From positions 44,789-108,788 of the forward strand of contig VXME01000150.1 in the NCBI GenBank assembly GCA_009861545.1: a stretch of 64,000 bases of DNA, written 5' to 3'. The notes under the pieces were generated by a model. That model saw only the letters and a list, made by a program, of their open reading frames with translations, had not been told where the DNA came from and ran no database searches. Both the position numbers and the translations under genes were made by a program. This document shows positions 1 to 7,262 of this stretch, in pieces; position 1 is the stretch's first letter, and each line of letters opens with the position of its first letter. Source of the stretch: Acidobacteriota bacterium. Lineage in GTDB: Bacteria; Acidobacteriota; Vicinamibacteria; Vicinamibacterales; UBA8438.

Positions 1-273
1 TGGCGTCAGTACGGCCTCGAAAAGACGGGCCCGCCGTCGGCGCCGAAAGAAGGCGACCCGATTCACTACCGGTTCACCAACCCGGACGGCGGGCAGTTCG
101 AGTTCCACAACTTCTTCCTGAAGCCCGAGACCTACGACGATGCCTTCCGGAAGACCGGGTTCCGCGACTTCCGCTGGCTCGGGGTCTCCCTGGAACCCGA
201 CGAGCGGAACAACCCCTTCTGGGACGACTTCCTCGCCAACCCGCCGGTGATCGCCTACGCGGCGACGAAGTAG
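1..273 (+). CDS. C-terminal part of a SAM-dependent methyltransferase
   Basis: This frame is open from the left edge to a TAG at 271-273, giving 90 residues, so the 5' end lies outside the window. The segment GQFEFHNFFLKPETYDDAF followed by a GF-R-F-RW stretch resembles the C-terminal beta-hairpin region of small class I methyltransferases (ToxA-like), where an F-x-N-F/Y-x-x-x-P-E-T-Y motif precedes the last helix. The Rossmann SAM-binding motifs would be upstream and cannot be checked. The Nramp-like gene starts 10 bases downstream on the same strand, so co-transcription is likely. The family call is from pattern recognition only; it is clearly coding from codon use and frame. Confidence 0.6.
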   Translation, partial: WRQYGLEKTGPPSAPKEGDPIHYRFTNPDGGQFEFHNFFLKPETYDDAFRKTGFRDFRWLGVSLEPDERNNPFWDDFLANPPVIAYAATK

Positions 274-283
274 GATCTGCACG

Positions 284-1501
284 ATGCGTCGCTTCCGCGC
301 CGGACCGGGTTTCCTGGTTGCCGCCGCCTTCATCGGACCCGGCACCATCGTGACCGCGAGCCGGGCCGGCGCCGGGTACGGGACCGCTCTGCTCTGGGCG
401 GTTCTCTTCTCGGTCGTGACCACCGCCATCCTGCAGGACATGGCGGCGCGCGTGGGCCTGGCCGGGCGGCGCGGGCTCGCCGAGGCCATACGCGACAGCC
501 TGGGCAACCCGGTGGTCCGGACCGGCGCGCTCGGCCTCATCGCGCTGAGCATCCTGATCGGCAACGCCGCCTTTCAGACCGGCAACCTGCTCGGCGCGTC
601 GCTCGGCCTCAGCCTGCTCACCGGACTGCCGCAGGGGCTTCTGGTGGCGCTGGTCGGCGGGGTGGCCGGCGCCCTGTTGATGACCGGCACCTACAAGACC
701 ATCCAGAACGCGCTGGTCGCGCTGGTGGGACTGATGAGCGTGGTCTTCTTCCTGGTGGCCGTACTCAGCGCCCCGAGTCCGAGCGACCTGCTCTCGGGGC
801 TGCTGGTTCCACGGGTGCCGGAGGGAGCGCTGCTCACCGTGCTGGCGCTCATCGGCACCACCGTCATCCCCTACAACCTCTTCCTCCATGCTAGTGCCGT
901 CCTCGAGCGCTGGCCGGACGCGGACAGGAACGAGCAGAACATCCGCGAGTGCCGGCAGGACACCCTGTTCTCGGTCGCGCTCGGCGGCCTGATCACGGCG
1001 GCGGTGGTAATCGCCGCCTCTCCCCTGCTCGGGCAGGGCGCGGACGCCGCCGACGCCGCAACGGTGGCGGCGCGCCTCGAGCCGCTGCTCGGCAGCGCGG
1101 CCCCGGTGTTCTTCGGCATCGGACTCTTCTCCGCCGGCGTGACCTCGGCGATCACCGCGCCGCTGGCCGCCGCCTATGCCGCCGGGGGCGCGCTCGGCTG
1201 GGGCTCGGACCTCAGGAGCCCGCGCTTCCGCCTGCTCTGGGGCTTCGTGCTGCTGACCGGCATGTTCTGCGGGATCTTCCTGGGAGCCTCGCCGTACCAG
1301 ATCATCCTGCTCGCCCAGGCCGGCAACGCGATCCTGCTGCCGCTGACCCCGATCCTGCTGCTCGTCGTGGCGAACCGCAGCGGGATAATGGGCAAGTACC
1401 GCAACTCGCGGCCCGCCAACCTGCTCGGCGCGGTGGTGGTGCTCGTCATCTTCGGACTCGCGTCGGTGCAGATGGCCCGGATCCTCGGTCTGGCGGGTTA
1501 G
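284..1501 (+). CDS. Nramp-like membrane transporter lacking canonical metal ligands
   Basis: 405 aa, strongly hydrophobic throughout, with about 11 transmembrane segments in an Nramp-like (APC superfamily) arrangement. In classical Nramp Mn2+/Fe2+ transporters, TM1 carries DPGN and TM6 carries MPH as metal ligands. Here the aligned positions read GPGT (residues 18-21) and IPYN (195-198), so the aspartate, asparagine and methionine ligands are all missing. The surrounding G-AGAGYG and NLFLHASAV stretches still match the family. It is therefore a divergent Nramp branch whose substrate may not be a transition metal. The start ATG lies 10 bases after the upstream methyltransferase stop, which suggests one transcript. 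The family call is confident; the substrate is unknown. Confidence 0.85.
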   Translation: MRRFRAGPGFLVAAAFIGPGTIVTASRAGAGYGTALLWAVLFSVVTTAILQDMAARVGLAGRRGLAEAIRDSLGNPVVRTGALGLIALSILIGNAAFQTGNLLGASLGLSLLTGLPQGLLVALVGGVAGALLMTGTYKTIQNALVALVGLMSVVFFLVAVLSAPSPSDLLSGLLVPRVPEGALLTVLALIGTTVIPYNLFLHASAVLERWPDADRNEQNIRECRQDTLFSVALGGLITAAVVIAASPLLGQGADAADAATVAARLEPLLGSAAPVFFGIGLFSAGVTSAITAPLAAAYAAGGALGWGSDLRSPRFRLLWGFVLLTGMFCGIFLGASPYQIILLAQAGNAILLPLTPILLLVVANRSGIMGKYRNSRPANLLGAVVVLVIFGLASVQMARILGLAG

Positions 1502-1591
1502 CACGGGTTGGCACTGCGTCAGCACGGTCACCGCGACGCCCATACACACGACAGGGTGTGTGCGGGCACGAGACGTGACACATTGACACGA

Positions 1592-2239
1592 ATGCACTCG
1601 AACGGCGCGCCCTCTTGCGCCGTGGAAACGGAAGGCGGAATCGCCGCGCGCCGTGGCCGGCGCGCCGCCGCCTGTGCCGGGGCTCTGACGGCGGCGCTGC
1701 TGACTGCGGCCGCTCCCCCGCCGAAGGCCGCCTACCTGGACGGCCCTCCAACGGCCCACGCCGGCGGCTTCGGCGACGATACCTGCCACGCCTGCCATTT
1801 CGAGAACGACCTCGACGATCCAGGCGGCTCGCTGGAGCTCGACGGGTTGCCGGAGACGTTCGACCCGGCGGCGACCTACCGCATCACCGTCTCTCTGGAA
1901 CGCTCCGGGATGGGACGCGCCGGCTTCCAGTTGGCGGCACGCGTGAGCGAAGGCAACGACGCCGGCGAACCGGCGGGTACCCTGCAGGGCCTCGCCGGCG
2001 ACGAACGCGTGCAGGTCGTCTCGGGGCCGAACGGCGTGACCTACGCCCAGCACACCGAGCCTGGAACCACGCTCACCGGCCCGGGCGCGACCTCCTGGAC
2101 CATCGAGTGGCGCCCGCCTGCCGCCAACGCGACATCCGTCACTTTCCACGCGGCGGCCAACGCGGCGAACGACGACGCCTCGGAGTTCGGAGATTTCATC
2201 TACACGGCGTCGGCGACGACGCGTCCCACCAGCCCCTGA
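1592..2239 (+). CDS. Choice-anchor-V-like (Reelin-like) secreted protein with a CxxCH motif
   Basis: 215 aa from the ATG at 1592. The frame stays open upstream to 1508, but that extension is arginine- and histidine-rich and looks non-coding. A basic stretch and a hydrophobic AGALTAALLTAAA segment look like an export signal. CHACH fits a CxxCH c-type heme site close to the mature N-terminus. It is followed by a beta-rich domain with LPETFDPAATYRITVSL, a GFQLAAR strand and a final VTFHAAANAANDD segment. That order matches the choice-anchor V/Reelin-like domains seen in Bacteroidota and Acidobacteriota surface proteins. No function beyond a likely periplasmic or surface redox/adhesion protein can be given. 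asd follows 48 bases downstream. Confidence 0.6.
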   Translation: MHSNGAPSCAVETEGGIAARRGRRAAACAGALTAALLTAAAPPPKAAYLDGPPTAHAGGFGDDTCHACHFENDLDDPGGSLELDGLPETFDPAATYRITVSLERSGMGRAGFQLAARVSEGNDAGEPAGTLQGLAGDERVQVVSGPNGVTYAQHTEPGTTLTGPGATSWTIEWRPPAANATSVTFHAAANAANDDASEFGDFIYTASATTRPTSP

Positions 2240-2287
2240 CGGCCGGCCGATACCGCCTGCTATCATGCTCGGTTCCGGGGTACTCCA

Positions 2288-3382
2288 ATGAAGACCGTAG
2301 GCTTCGTCGGCTGGCGCGGCATGGTCGGCTCGGTCCTGCTGGACCGCATGCAGTCCGAGGGCGACTTCGGCGGCTGCGACCCGCTGTTCTTCTCCACCTC
2401 CCAGGCAGGTCGGCGCGGTCCCGAGATCGGGGGCGCCGAGCCGCTGGGCGACGCCCACGACGTGCGGGCCCTCGCGCAGGCCGACATCGTCGTGACGTGC
2501 CAGGGCGGCGACTACACGAAGGCGGTCCACGGCGCGCTGCGCCGGCGCGGCTGGGACGGTTACTGGATCGACGCGGCGTCTGCGCTGCGCATGAACGACT
2601 CGAGCGTGGTCATCCTCGACCCGGTGAACCGCCGGGTCATCGACGAGGCGCTCGACGCCGGCACGAAGGACTTCATCGGCGGCAACTGCACGGTCAGCCT
2701 GATGTTGATGGGCCTGCAGGGGCTGTTCGACCGCGGCTGGGTCGAGTGGATGACGTGCATGACCTACCAGTCGGCGTCGGGCGCCGGCGCCCGGCACATG
2801 ATCGAGCTCGTCCGCCAGATGGGCGACCTGGCGGGCTGTCGGTCGCCCGACCAGACCGCGCTGGAGCTCGACCGCCTCGTCACCGGGCGCATGTCGAACG
2901 GCGACCTGCCCACCGAGCACTTCGGCGTGCCCCTGGCCGGCAGTCTGATCCCCTGGATCGGCGGTCCCATGGACAACGGCCAGTCGCGCGAGGAGTGGAA
3001 GGCGGCGAACGAGGCCAACAAGATTCTGGGCAGCCGCCGTTTCATCCCCATCGACGGGCAATGCGTGCGCATCGGCGCCATGCGCTGCCACAGCCAGGCT
3101 CTGACCGTCAAGCTGACCGCCGACGTCCCGATCACGGACATCGAGGCCGCCATCGGCGGCGCCAACGACTGGGTCGAGGTGGTCCCGAACGACCGTGAGG
3201 CGACGTACGAGCGGCTCACGCCGGCCGCCGTCTCCGGCCGCCTCCACGTCCCGGTGGGCCGCATCCGCAAGACGACGTTCGGCGACGACTACCTGACCTG
3301 CTTCACCGTCGGCGATCAGCTCCTCTGGGGCGCCGCGGAGCCGCTCCGGCGGATGCTGCGGATCCTGCTGGGCAGGCTCTGA
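2288..3382 (+). CDS. asd: Aspartate-semialdehyde dehydrogenase
   Basis: 364 aa, the size of the Gram-negative (E. coli-type) enzyme. It reduces aspartyl-4-phosphate to aspartate semialdehyde with NADPH, the branch point for lysine, threonine, methionine and diaminopimelate. The N-terminal Rossmann motif is VGFVGWRGMVGSVL (residues 4-17). The active-site cysteine is C134 in GGNCTVSLM. The conserved CVRIGAMRCHSQA segment near residue 270 carries the substrate-binding arginine and catalytic histidine. Length and motifs are complete, so the gene looks intact. It ends 8 bases before the stop of the convergent NHL-propeller gene. Confidence 0.96.
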   Translation: MKTVGFVGWRGMVGSVLLDRMQSEGDFGGCDPLFFSTSQAGRRGPEIGGAEPLGDAHDVRALAQADIVVTCQGGDYTKAVHGALRRRGWDGYWIDAASALRMNDSSVVILDPVNRRVIDEALDAGTKDFIGGNCTVSLMLMGLQGLFDRGWVEWMTCMTYQSASGAGARHMIELVRQMGDLAGCRSPDQTALELDRLVTGRMSNGDLPTEHFGVPLAGSLIPWIGGPMDNGQSREEWKAANEANKILGSRRFIPIDGQCVRIGAMRCHSQALTVKLTADVPITDIEAAIGGANDWVEVVPNDREATYERLTPAAVSGRLHVPVGRIRKTTFGDDYLTCFTVGDQLLWGAAEPLRRMLRILLGRL

Positions 3383-3390
3383 CTCCCGCG

Positions 3391-4518
3391 TCAGCGCGCG
3401 ACGTACGGCCGTCCGACCAGCAGCGCAGGGTCCGCATCCGTCTTCGGCACCAGCTTCTGCGTGCGCCCGTGCTGGTTGTCGCCGCCGTAGAGGTTCCCCT
3501 CCGAGTCGACCGAGATGGTGTGCACCTCGAGGAACCCGGTGGGCCCCTCGTTGGAGACGTTCCAGGTGTAAAGGCGGTTGCCGTCGAAGTCGAGCTTCAC
3601 CATCTTGAGCGGGAGCAGGTCCGAGACCCACAGGTGGTCCTCGTTGACGATGAGATCGAGCGGCAGGCCGAAGCCTGACCACGTGGCGAGATGATCGACC
3701 TCGGCGTGGTACTCGCCGGACGCCTCGCTGGAAATGCGGAACTTCTGCACGCGGCCGTTGGCCCGGTCGAGCGCGAAGATCAGGCCGTCGGGTCCCATGC
3801 CCAGGGCATGGATGCCGTTGAACCGGCCCGGTTCCGTGCCGAACCCGCCGAACTCGGACTGGTAGCGGCCCTCGGCGTCGAGAATGATGATGCGGTGGTT
3901 GTCGAGCCCGTCCGCCACGAGCACCCGCCCGTCCGGCAGGAACGCCACGTCCTGCGGCCGTCCGAAGTGGGTCTCGTCGCTGCCGCCGACGTTCTTCTCG
4001 CCCAGCGTCATCAGCAGTTCGCTGCCGTCGTTGGAGAGGACGAAGATCTGGTGGCGGCTCTCGTTGATCACCCAGACGCGGCGCTCCGGATCATAGGGAC
4101 TGATGCGGACGCGGTGCGGTCCCGGGCCGTCGGACTCGTCGCACAGGTGGTCCCACTGGTCCCAGACCTCGATCAGGTTGCCGTCGCCGTCGACGATCAT
4201 GAGGCAGTTCTGCCAGGTCCGCCGCTCGGCGTCGCGCAGCGCGTTGATGCCGATCGAGCCGACCCAGCCGGCGAACTCCGGAGGAACCGGATCGGGCAGG
4301 CGCGTCTCACCCCGCTGCGAGATGAAGATGCGGTCCGGGGACTCGGCGAACACACCCGAGTTGCCGCCGAAAGCGAAGCCCTCCCCCGCAAACGGCTTGT
4401 GCCAGCCCTCGACGATCTCGTAGGGACTTGGACCGATGGGACCCGCATCCTGGGCCAGAACCGATCCGGCGAAGAAACCCGCCAGCAGCAACACGACCGC
4501 CGAAGTGCAGTACCGCAT
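3391..4518 (-). CDS. Secreted NHL-repeat beta-propeller protein
   Basis: 375 aa. The chosen ATG (4516-4518) begins a clear Sec signal peptide ending near VLAQDAG; the same frame stays open far upstream only because it runs antisense to the ribonuclease D gene. The mature part contains repeated blade motifs such as GRPQDVAFLPDGRVLVAD, GRFNGIHALGMGPDGLIFAL and HTISVDSEGNLYGGD. These are typical of six-bladed NHL/peptidyl-alpha-hydroxyglycine-lyase-like propellers. Likely a periplasmic or extracellular binding scaffold or lyase-like protein; the substrate is unknown. It is divergent from ribonuclease D, with a 135-base promoter region between them. Confidence 0.8.
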   Translation of the reverse strand: MRYCTSAVVLLLAGFFAGSVLAQDAGPIGPSPYEIVEGWHKPFAGEGFAFGGNSGVFAESPDRIFISQRGETRLPDPVPPEFAGWVGSIGINALRDAERRTWQNCLMIVDGDGNLIEVWDQWDHLCDESDGPGPHRVRISPYDPERRVWVINESRHQIFVLSNDGSELLMTLGEKNVGGSDETHFGRPQDVAFLPDGRVLVADGLDNHRIIILDAEGRYQSEFGGFGTEPGRFNGIHALGMGPDGLIFALDRANGRVQKFRISSEASGEYHAEVDHLATWSGFGLPLDLIVNEDHLWVSDLLPLKMVKLDFDGNRLYTWNVSNEGPTGFLEVHTISVDSEGNLYGGDNQHGRTQKLVPKTDADPALLVGRPYVAR

Positions 4519-4653
4519 GATCTGAAACCTCCACGGTCCGGCCGCCCGGACCTGTCGCTCGTCTCTGGAACCCGGTCTCTGCCGCGTGCGCGCCACGACG
4601 CCGCCGAGTATACACAGCGCGCGGCCGCCCCCTCGCGTGGTAGTGTTCGCGCC

Positions 4654-5712
4654 GTGATTCAGACTCAGCCCGCGTTGGCGGATCTCGCCGCCCGCATCGC
4701 CGCCACCGACCGCGTCGGTGTCGACACCGAGGCCGACAGTCTGCACTGCTACCACGAGAAAGTCTGCCTCGTGCAGGTTGGCCTGTCCGCCGCCGACGAG
4801 CTGGTCGACCCGCTTGCCGACATCGACCTGACACCGCTGCTCGATTCGCTGGCGGGAACCGAGCTGGTGATGCACGGCGCCGATTTCGACCTGCGCATGC
4901 TGTACCGCCTCGGCCTCGGAACCCCGTCGAAGGTGTTCGACACCATGATCGCCGCACGGCTCGCCGGGGCCACTCGCTACGGCTACGCCGCGCTGGTCGC
5001 CGAGCACTTCGACGTCACCCTGCCCAAGGGGCAGCAGAAGGCGAACTGGGCACAGCGGCCGCTGGCGCCAGCCCTGGCCCGCTACGCGCGTAACGATACG
5101 CACTACCTCCTGCCGCTCGCCGAACGGCTCGAACGCCGATTGACGGACCTCGGCCGTCTCCCGTGGCTGGAGCAGGCGTGCGGGCGCGCCGGCGCCGCCG
5201 CACGGGTTACCCGCAAGCGCGACCCCGAGACCGAGTGGCGGGTGCGCGGCAGCCATGTGCTCGAGGCCCGGGCGAGCGCCGTGCTGCGCGCCCTCTGGCA
5301 CTGGCGTGAGGGCGAGGCGCGCAGCGCCGACCGTCCGCCGTTCCACATCCTGTCGAACGCGGATCTCGTCGACGCGGCGCGGCGGCTCGATCGGGGCGAC
5401 GCGACAACGCCCCGCGGACTGCGCGGAGCGCGCCGGTCGCGGTTCTCGCACGCGGCCGACGGGGCCCTGGCTCTGGATCGGGCGGCGTGGCCGAAGCGCC
5501 CGGCGGTCAAGGCGCGCCCGCGCCTCACGAAGGGGCAGGAAAAGCAAGTCGCCGCGCTCAGGCAGCGCCGGGACACCCGGGCCGAGGCACTGGCTATCGA
5601 CGCGGAGCTGATCGCGCCGCGGGCCGCGCTCGAGCGGATCGTCCTGGAGGGCGACGATGGACTGGCCGTGTTGCTGCCTTGGCAACAGTCGCTGCTCGGC
5701 GGGCGGGATTGA
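4654..5712 (+). CDS. rnd: Ribonuclease D (3'-5' exonuclease)
   Basis: 352 aa from a GTG at 4654; the open frame upstream belongs to the antisense of the propeller gene. The DEDDy exonuclease domain shows VGVDTEADS (D24, E26), HGADFDLRM (D79) and YARNDTHYLLPL with the tyrosine-aspartate pair of motif III. A C-terminal HRDC-type helical domain follows (around LRALWHWREGEARSADRPPF). RNase D trims 3' ends of tRNA precursors and other small RNAs using two divalent metals. Length is close to the usual 370 residues. A membrane protein gene follows 25 bases downstream. Confidence 0.93.
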   Translation: MIQTQPALADLAARIAATDRVGVDTEADSLHCYHEKVCLVQVGLSAADELVDPLADIDLTPLLDSLAGTELVMHGADFDLRMLYRLGLGTPSKVFDTMIAARLAGATRYGYAALVAEHFDVTLPKGQQKANWAQRPLAPALARYARNDTHYLLPLAERLERRLTDLGRLPWLEQACGRAGAAARVTRKRDPETEWRVRGSHVLEARASAVLRALWHWREGEARSADRPPFHILSNADLVDAARRLDRGDATTPRGLRGARRSRFSHAADGALALDRAAWPKRPAVKARPRLTKGQEKQVAALRQRRDTRAEALAIDAELIAPRAALERIVLEGDDGLAVLLPWQQSLLGGRD

Positions 5713-5737
5713 GGCTGCTGCCTCTGCCGAGAACGCC

Positions 5738-6433
5738 ATGACCACCCCGTCCGACACCACCTGGGTGCATTACCTGCCGGCCGCGACCACCGTCATCGCG
5801 GCGGCGTTCTCGTTCACGCTGTTCCGCAAGTACCGCGCCCGGCCTACGCCGCACATCGGCTGGTGGGCGGCCGGCGTCGCCACCTACGGCACCGGCACGC
5901 TGCTGGAAACGGTAATCACGCTGGCCGGCAACACGGTCGTGCTCACCAAGCTCTGGTACGTAGCGGGCGCCGTCCTCGGGGCGTACCCGCTGGCCCAGGG
6001 CTCCCTCTATCTGCTCTATTCGCGACGCTTCGCCAATCGCGTCACGGCGGTCAGCATGCCGTTCGTCGTGCTGACCGCCACGCTCGTCCTGCTCTCGCCC
6101 ATCGTCGCCGAAGCCCTGGAACCGCATAGGCCTTCCGGGGCCGTGCTGGCCTGGGGGTGGGTGCGGCTGCTGACCCCGTTCATCAACATCTACGCGGCGT
6201 TCCTTCTCGTCGGCGGGGCGATTGTCAGCGCGTGGCGCTTCTCGAAAACGAAGCACGCCGGCTATCGAGCCGCCGGGAACGCCCTGATAGCCTTCGGCGC
6301 GCTGTTGCCCGCGATCGGCGGGACGGCGGCGAGGGCCGGGTTCGTGGAGGTCCTGTACGTGGCCGAGTTCTTCGGCCTCGTTCTTATCTGGGCCGGTGAA
6401 CGGACCTGCGCCGTGCGGCCCGCCGCTTCATGA
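5738..6433 (+). CDS. Seven-helix integral membrane protein of unknown function
   Basis: 231 aa from the ATG at 5738. Hydrophobic segments near residues 10-28, 43-60, 67-90, 100-120, 138-165, 175-195 and 200-220 suggest seven membrane spans. I see no catalytic or ligand-binding motif, and do not recognise the family with certainty; overall it looks like small bacterial 7TM proteins with an LWYVAGA motif. Its stop lies in TCATGA (6428-6433), a palindrome that also supplies the stop codon of the convergent HEPN gene, so the two genes overlap tail to tail by six bases. Confidence 0.65.
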   Translation: MTTPSDTTWVHYLPAATTVIAAAFSFTLFRKYRARPTPHIGWWAAGVATYGTGTLLETVITLAGNTVVLTKLWYVAGAVLGAYPLAQGSLYLLYSRRFANRVTAVSMPFVVLTATLVLLSPIVAEALEPHRPSGAVLAWGWVRLLTPFINIYAAFLLVGGAIVSAWRFSKTKHAGYRAAGNALIAFGALLPAIGGTAARAGFVEVLYVAEFFGLVLIWAGERTCAVRPAAS

Positions 6434-6820
6434 GGACACGACGGCACGGACCCGCGACACGAAATCGCGGGCTGCCTGCAGGTCCTCGCGGGCGCCCTCG
6501 TCATCGACCACGAACGCCGGGGCGTAGTCGGCCTCCTCGCGGAACTTCTGCAGCCTGGCGATGAGACCGGAGGTCGCCGGCTCGAATCGGCCCGTCCGGA
6601 CGAAGTGCAGGTTGAAGAGATGCTGTGCTCCCCGGTGCGTGCGAGGCTCGAAACCCTCGGCGTACAGCTGCGCGCGCACTGCATGGAAGACCGCGAAGTA
6701 CATGCGCCCGACCGCGATGCGCGGCAGTCCGTCGGCAAGCAGCGCTTCCGCGGCGCGCAATTCCTCATCGGCGAGATCGAGCTCGGCCCCGGCGCTCTCG
6801 CGCCGGCCTTCATCGGTCAA
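6428..6820 (-). CDS. HEPN-domain protein, likely toxin of an MNT/HEPN pair
   Basis: 130 aa. The likely start is TTG (6818-6820): it overlaps the stop of the upstream nucleotidyltransferase as TTGA, preceded by a GGGAGGGG ribosome-binding site, the usual coupling for this pair. The central RTHRGAQH segment fits the R-x(4-6)-H HEPN ribonuclease motif. The AVGRMYFAVFHAVRAQLY helix is typical of HEPN proteins. In characterised MNT/HEPN systems the HEPN protein is an RNase toxin that the nucleotidyltransferase inactivates by AMPylation. That role is inferred here. The start would be missed by any ATG-only caller. Confidence 0.8.
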   Translation of the reverse strand: MTDEGRRESAGAELDLADEELRAAEALLADGLPRIAVGRMYFAVFHAVRAQLYAEGFEPRTHRGAQHLFNLHFVRTGRFEPATSGLIARLQKFREEADYAPAFVVDDEGAREDLQAARDFVSRVRAVVSS

Positions 6821-7140
6821 AGCGGCAGCCCCTCCCGCTGAATATCCATCACCAGCAGCCGTTCCTGCGCGCGCCAGCGTTCGAAAGTCCGCCGGTCGAG
6901 CACGGTTGGCGAGAGGAGCACGTCGTGCTCCAGTCCGATTTCCGAAGCGAGATCGATGACGTCCTTCTTCGTCCGCCAGTCGACCACCTGCAACACGACC
7001 GCAACGTCGACATCGGAATCCTCGCGCATCTCGCCTCGTGCGCAGGACCCGAACAACTGCACGTCCACTAGCGCATCGCCGTAACGCTCGCGGAGGCTGG
7101 CGGCGAACCGATGGGCCGCCCGCTGCGGCAATTCGTTCAT
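6817..7140 (-). CDS. MNT-type minimal nucleotidyltransferase, antitoxin of the HEPN pair
   Basis: 107 aa from the ATG at 7138-7140. The signature G-S-x10-D-x-D is exact: GSCARGEMREDSDVDVAVVL starts at residue 31 with D43 and D45 as metal ligands, and a third acidic residue lies in EHDVLLS. This is the MNT fold of MntA antitoxins, which transfer AMP to a tyrosine of the partner HEPN toxin. It overlaps the HEPN gene by four bases (TTGA), so the two are translationally coupled with the nucleotidyltransferase first. The frame extends further upstream to 7290, but that part looks non-coding and runs into the promoter of the DUF305 gene. Confidence 0.85.
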   Translation of the reverse strand: MNELPQRAAHRFAASLRERYGDALVDVQLFGSCARGEMREDSDVDVAVVLQVVDWRTKKDVIDLASEIGLEHDVLLSPTVLDRRTFERWRAQERLLVMDIQREGLPL

Positions 7141-7262
7141 GATCCTCCGCTTTCGCCCGATGGAGACGCCCGGATCGTAGTGCGTTCCCTTCGGAAGCTC
7201 CAGTTTCCGGCTGTACAATGGGCAACCTGAACCGTCAACCAACCGATCCGCGGAGATCTTCC

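Noticed and set aside
74..3682. A 1200-codon minus-strand frame across the Nramp-like and asd genes
   Set aside because: The opposite strand carries complete, recognisable genes (asd with catalytic Cys; Nramp-like helices). The minus-strand product is low-complexity Arg/Gly/Ala.
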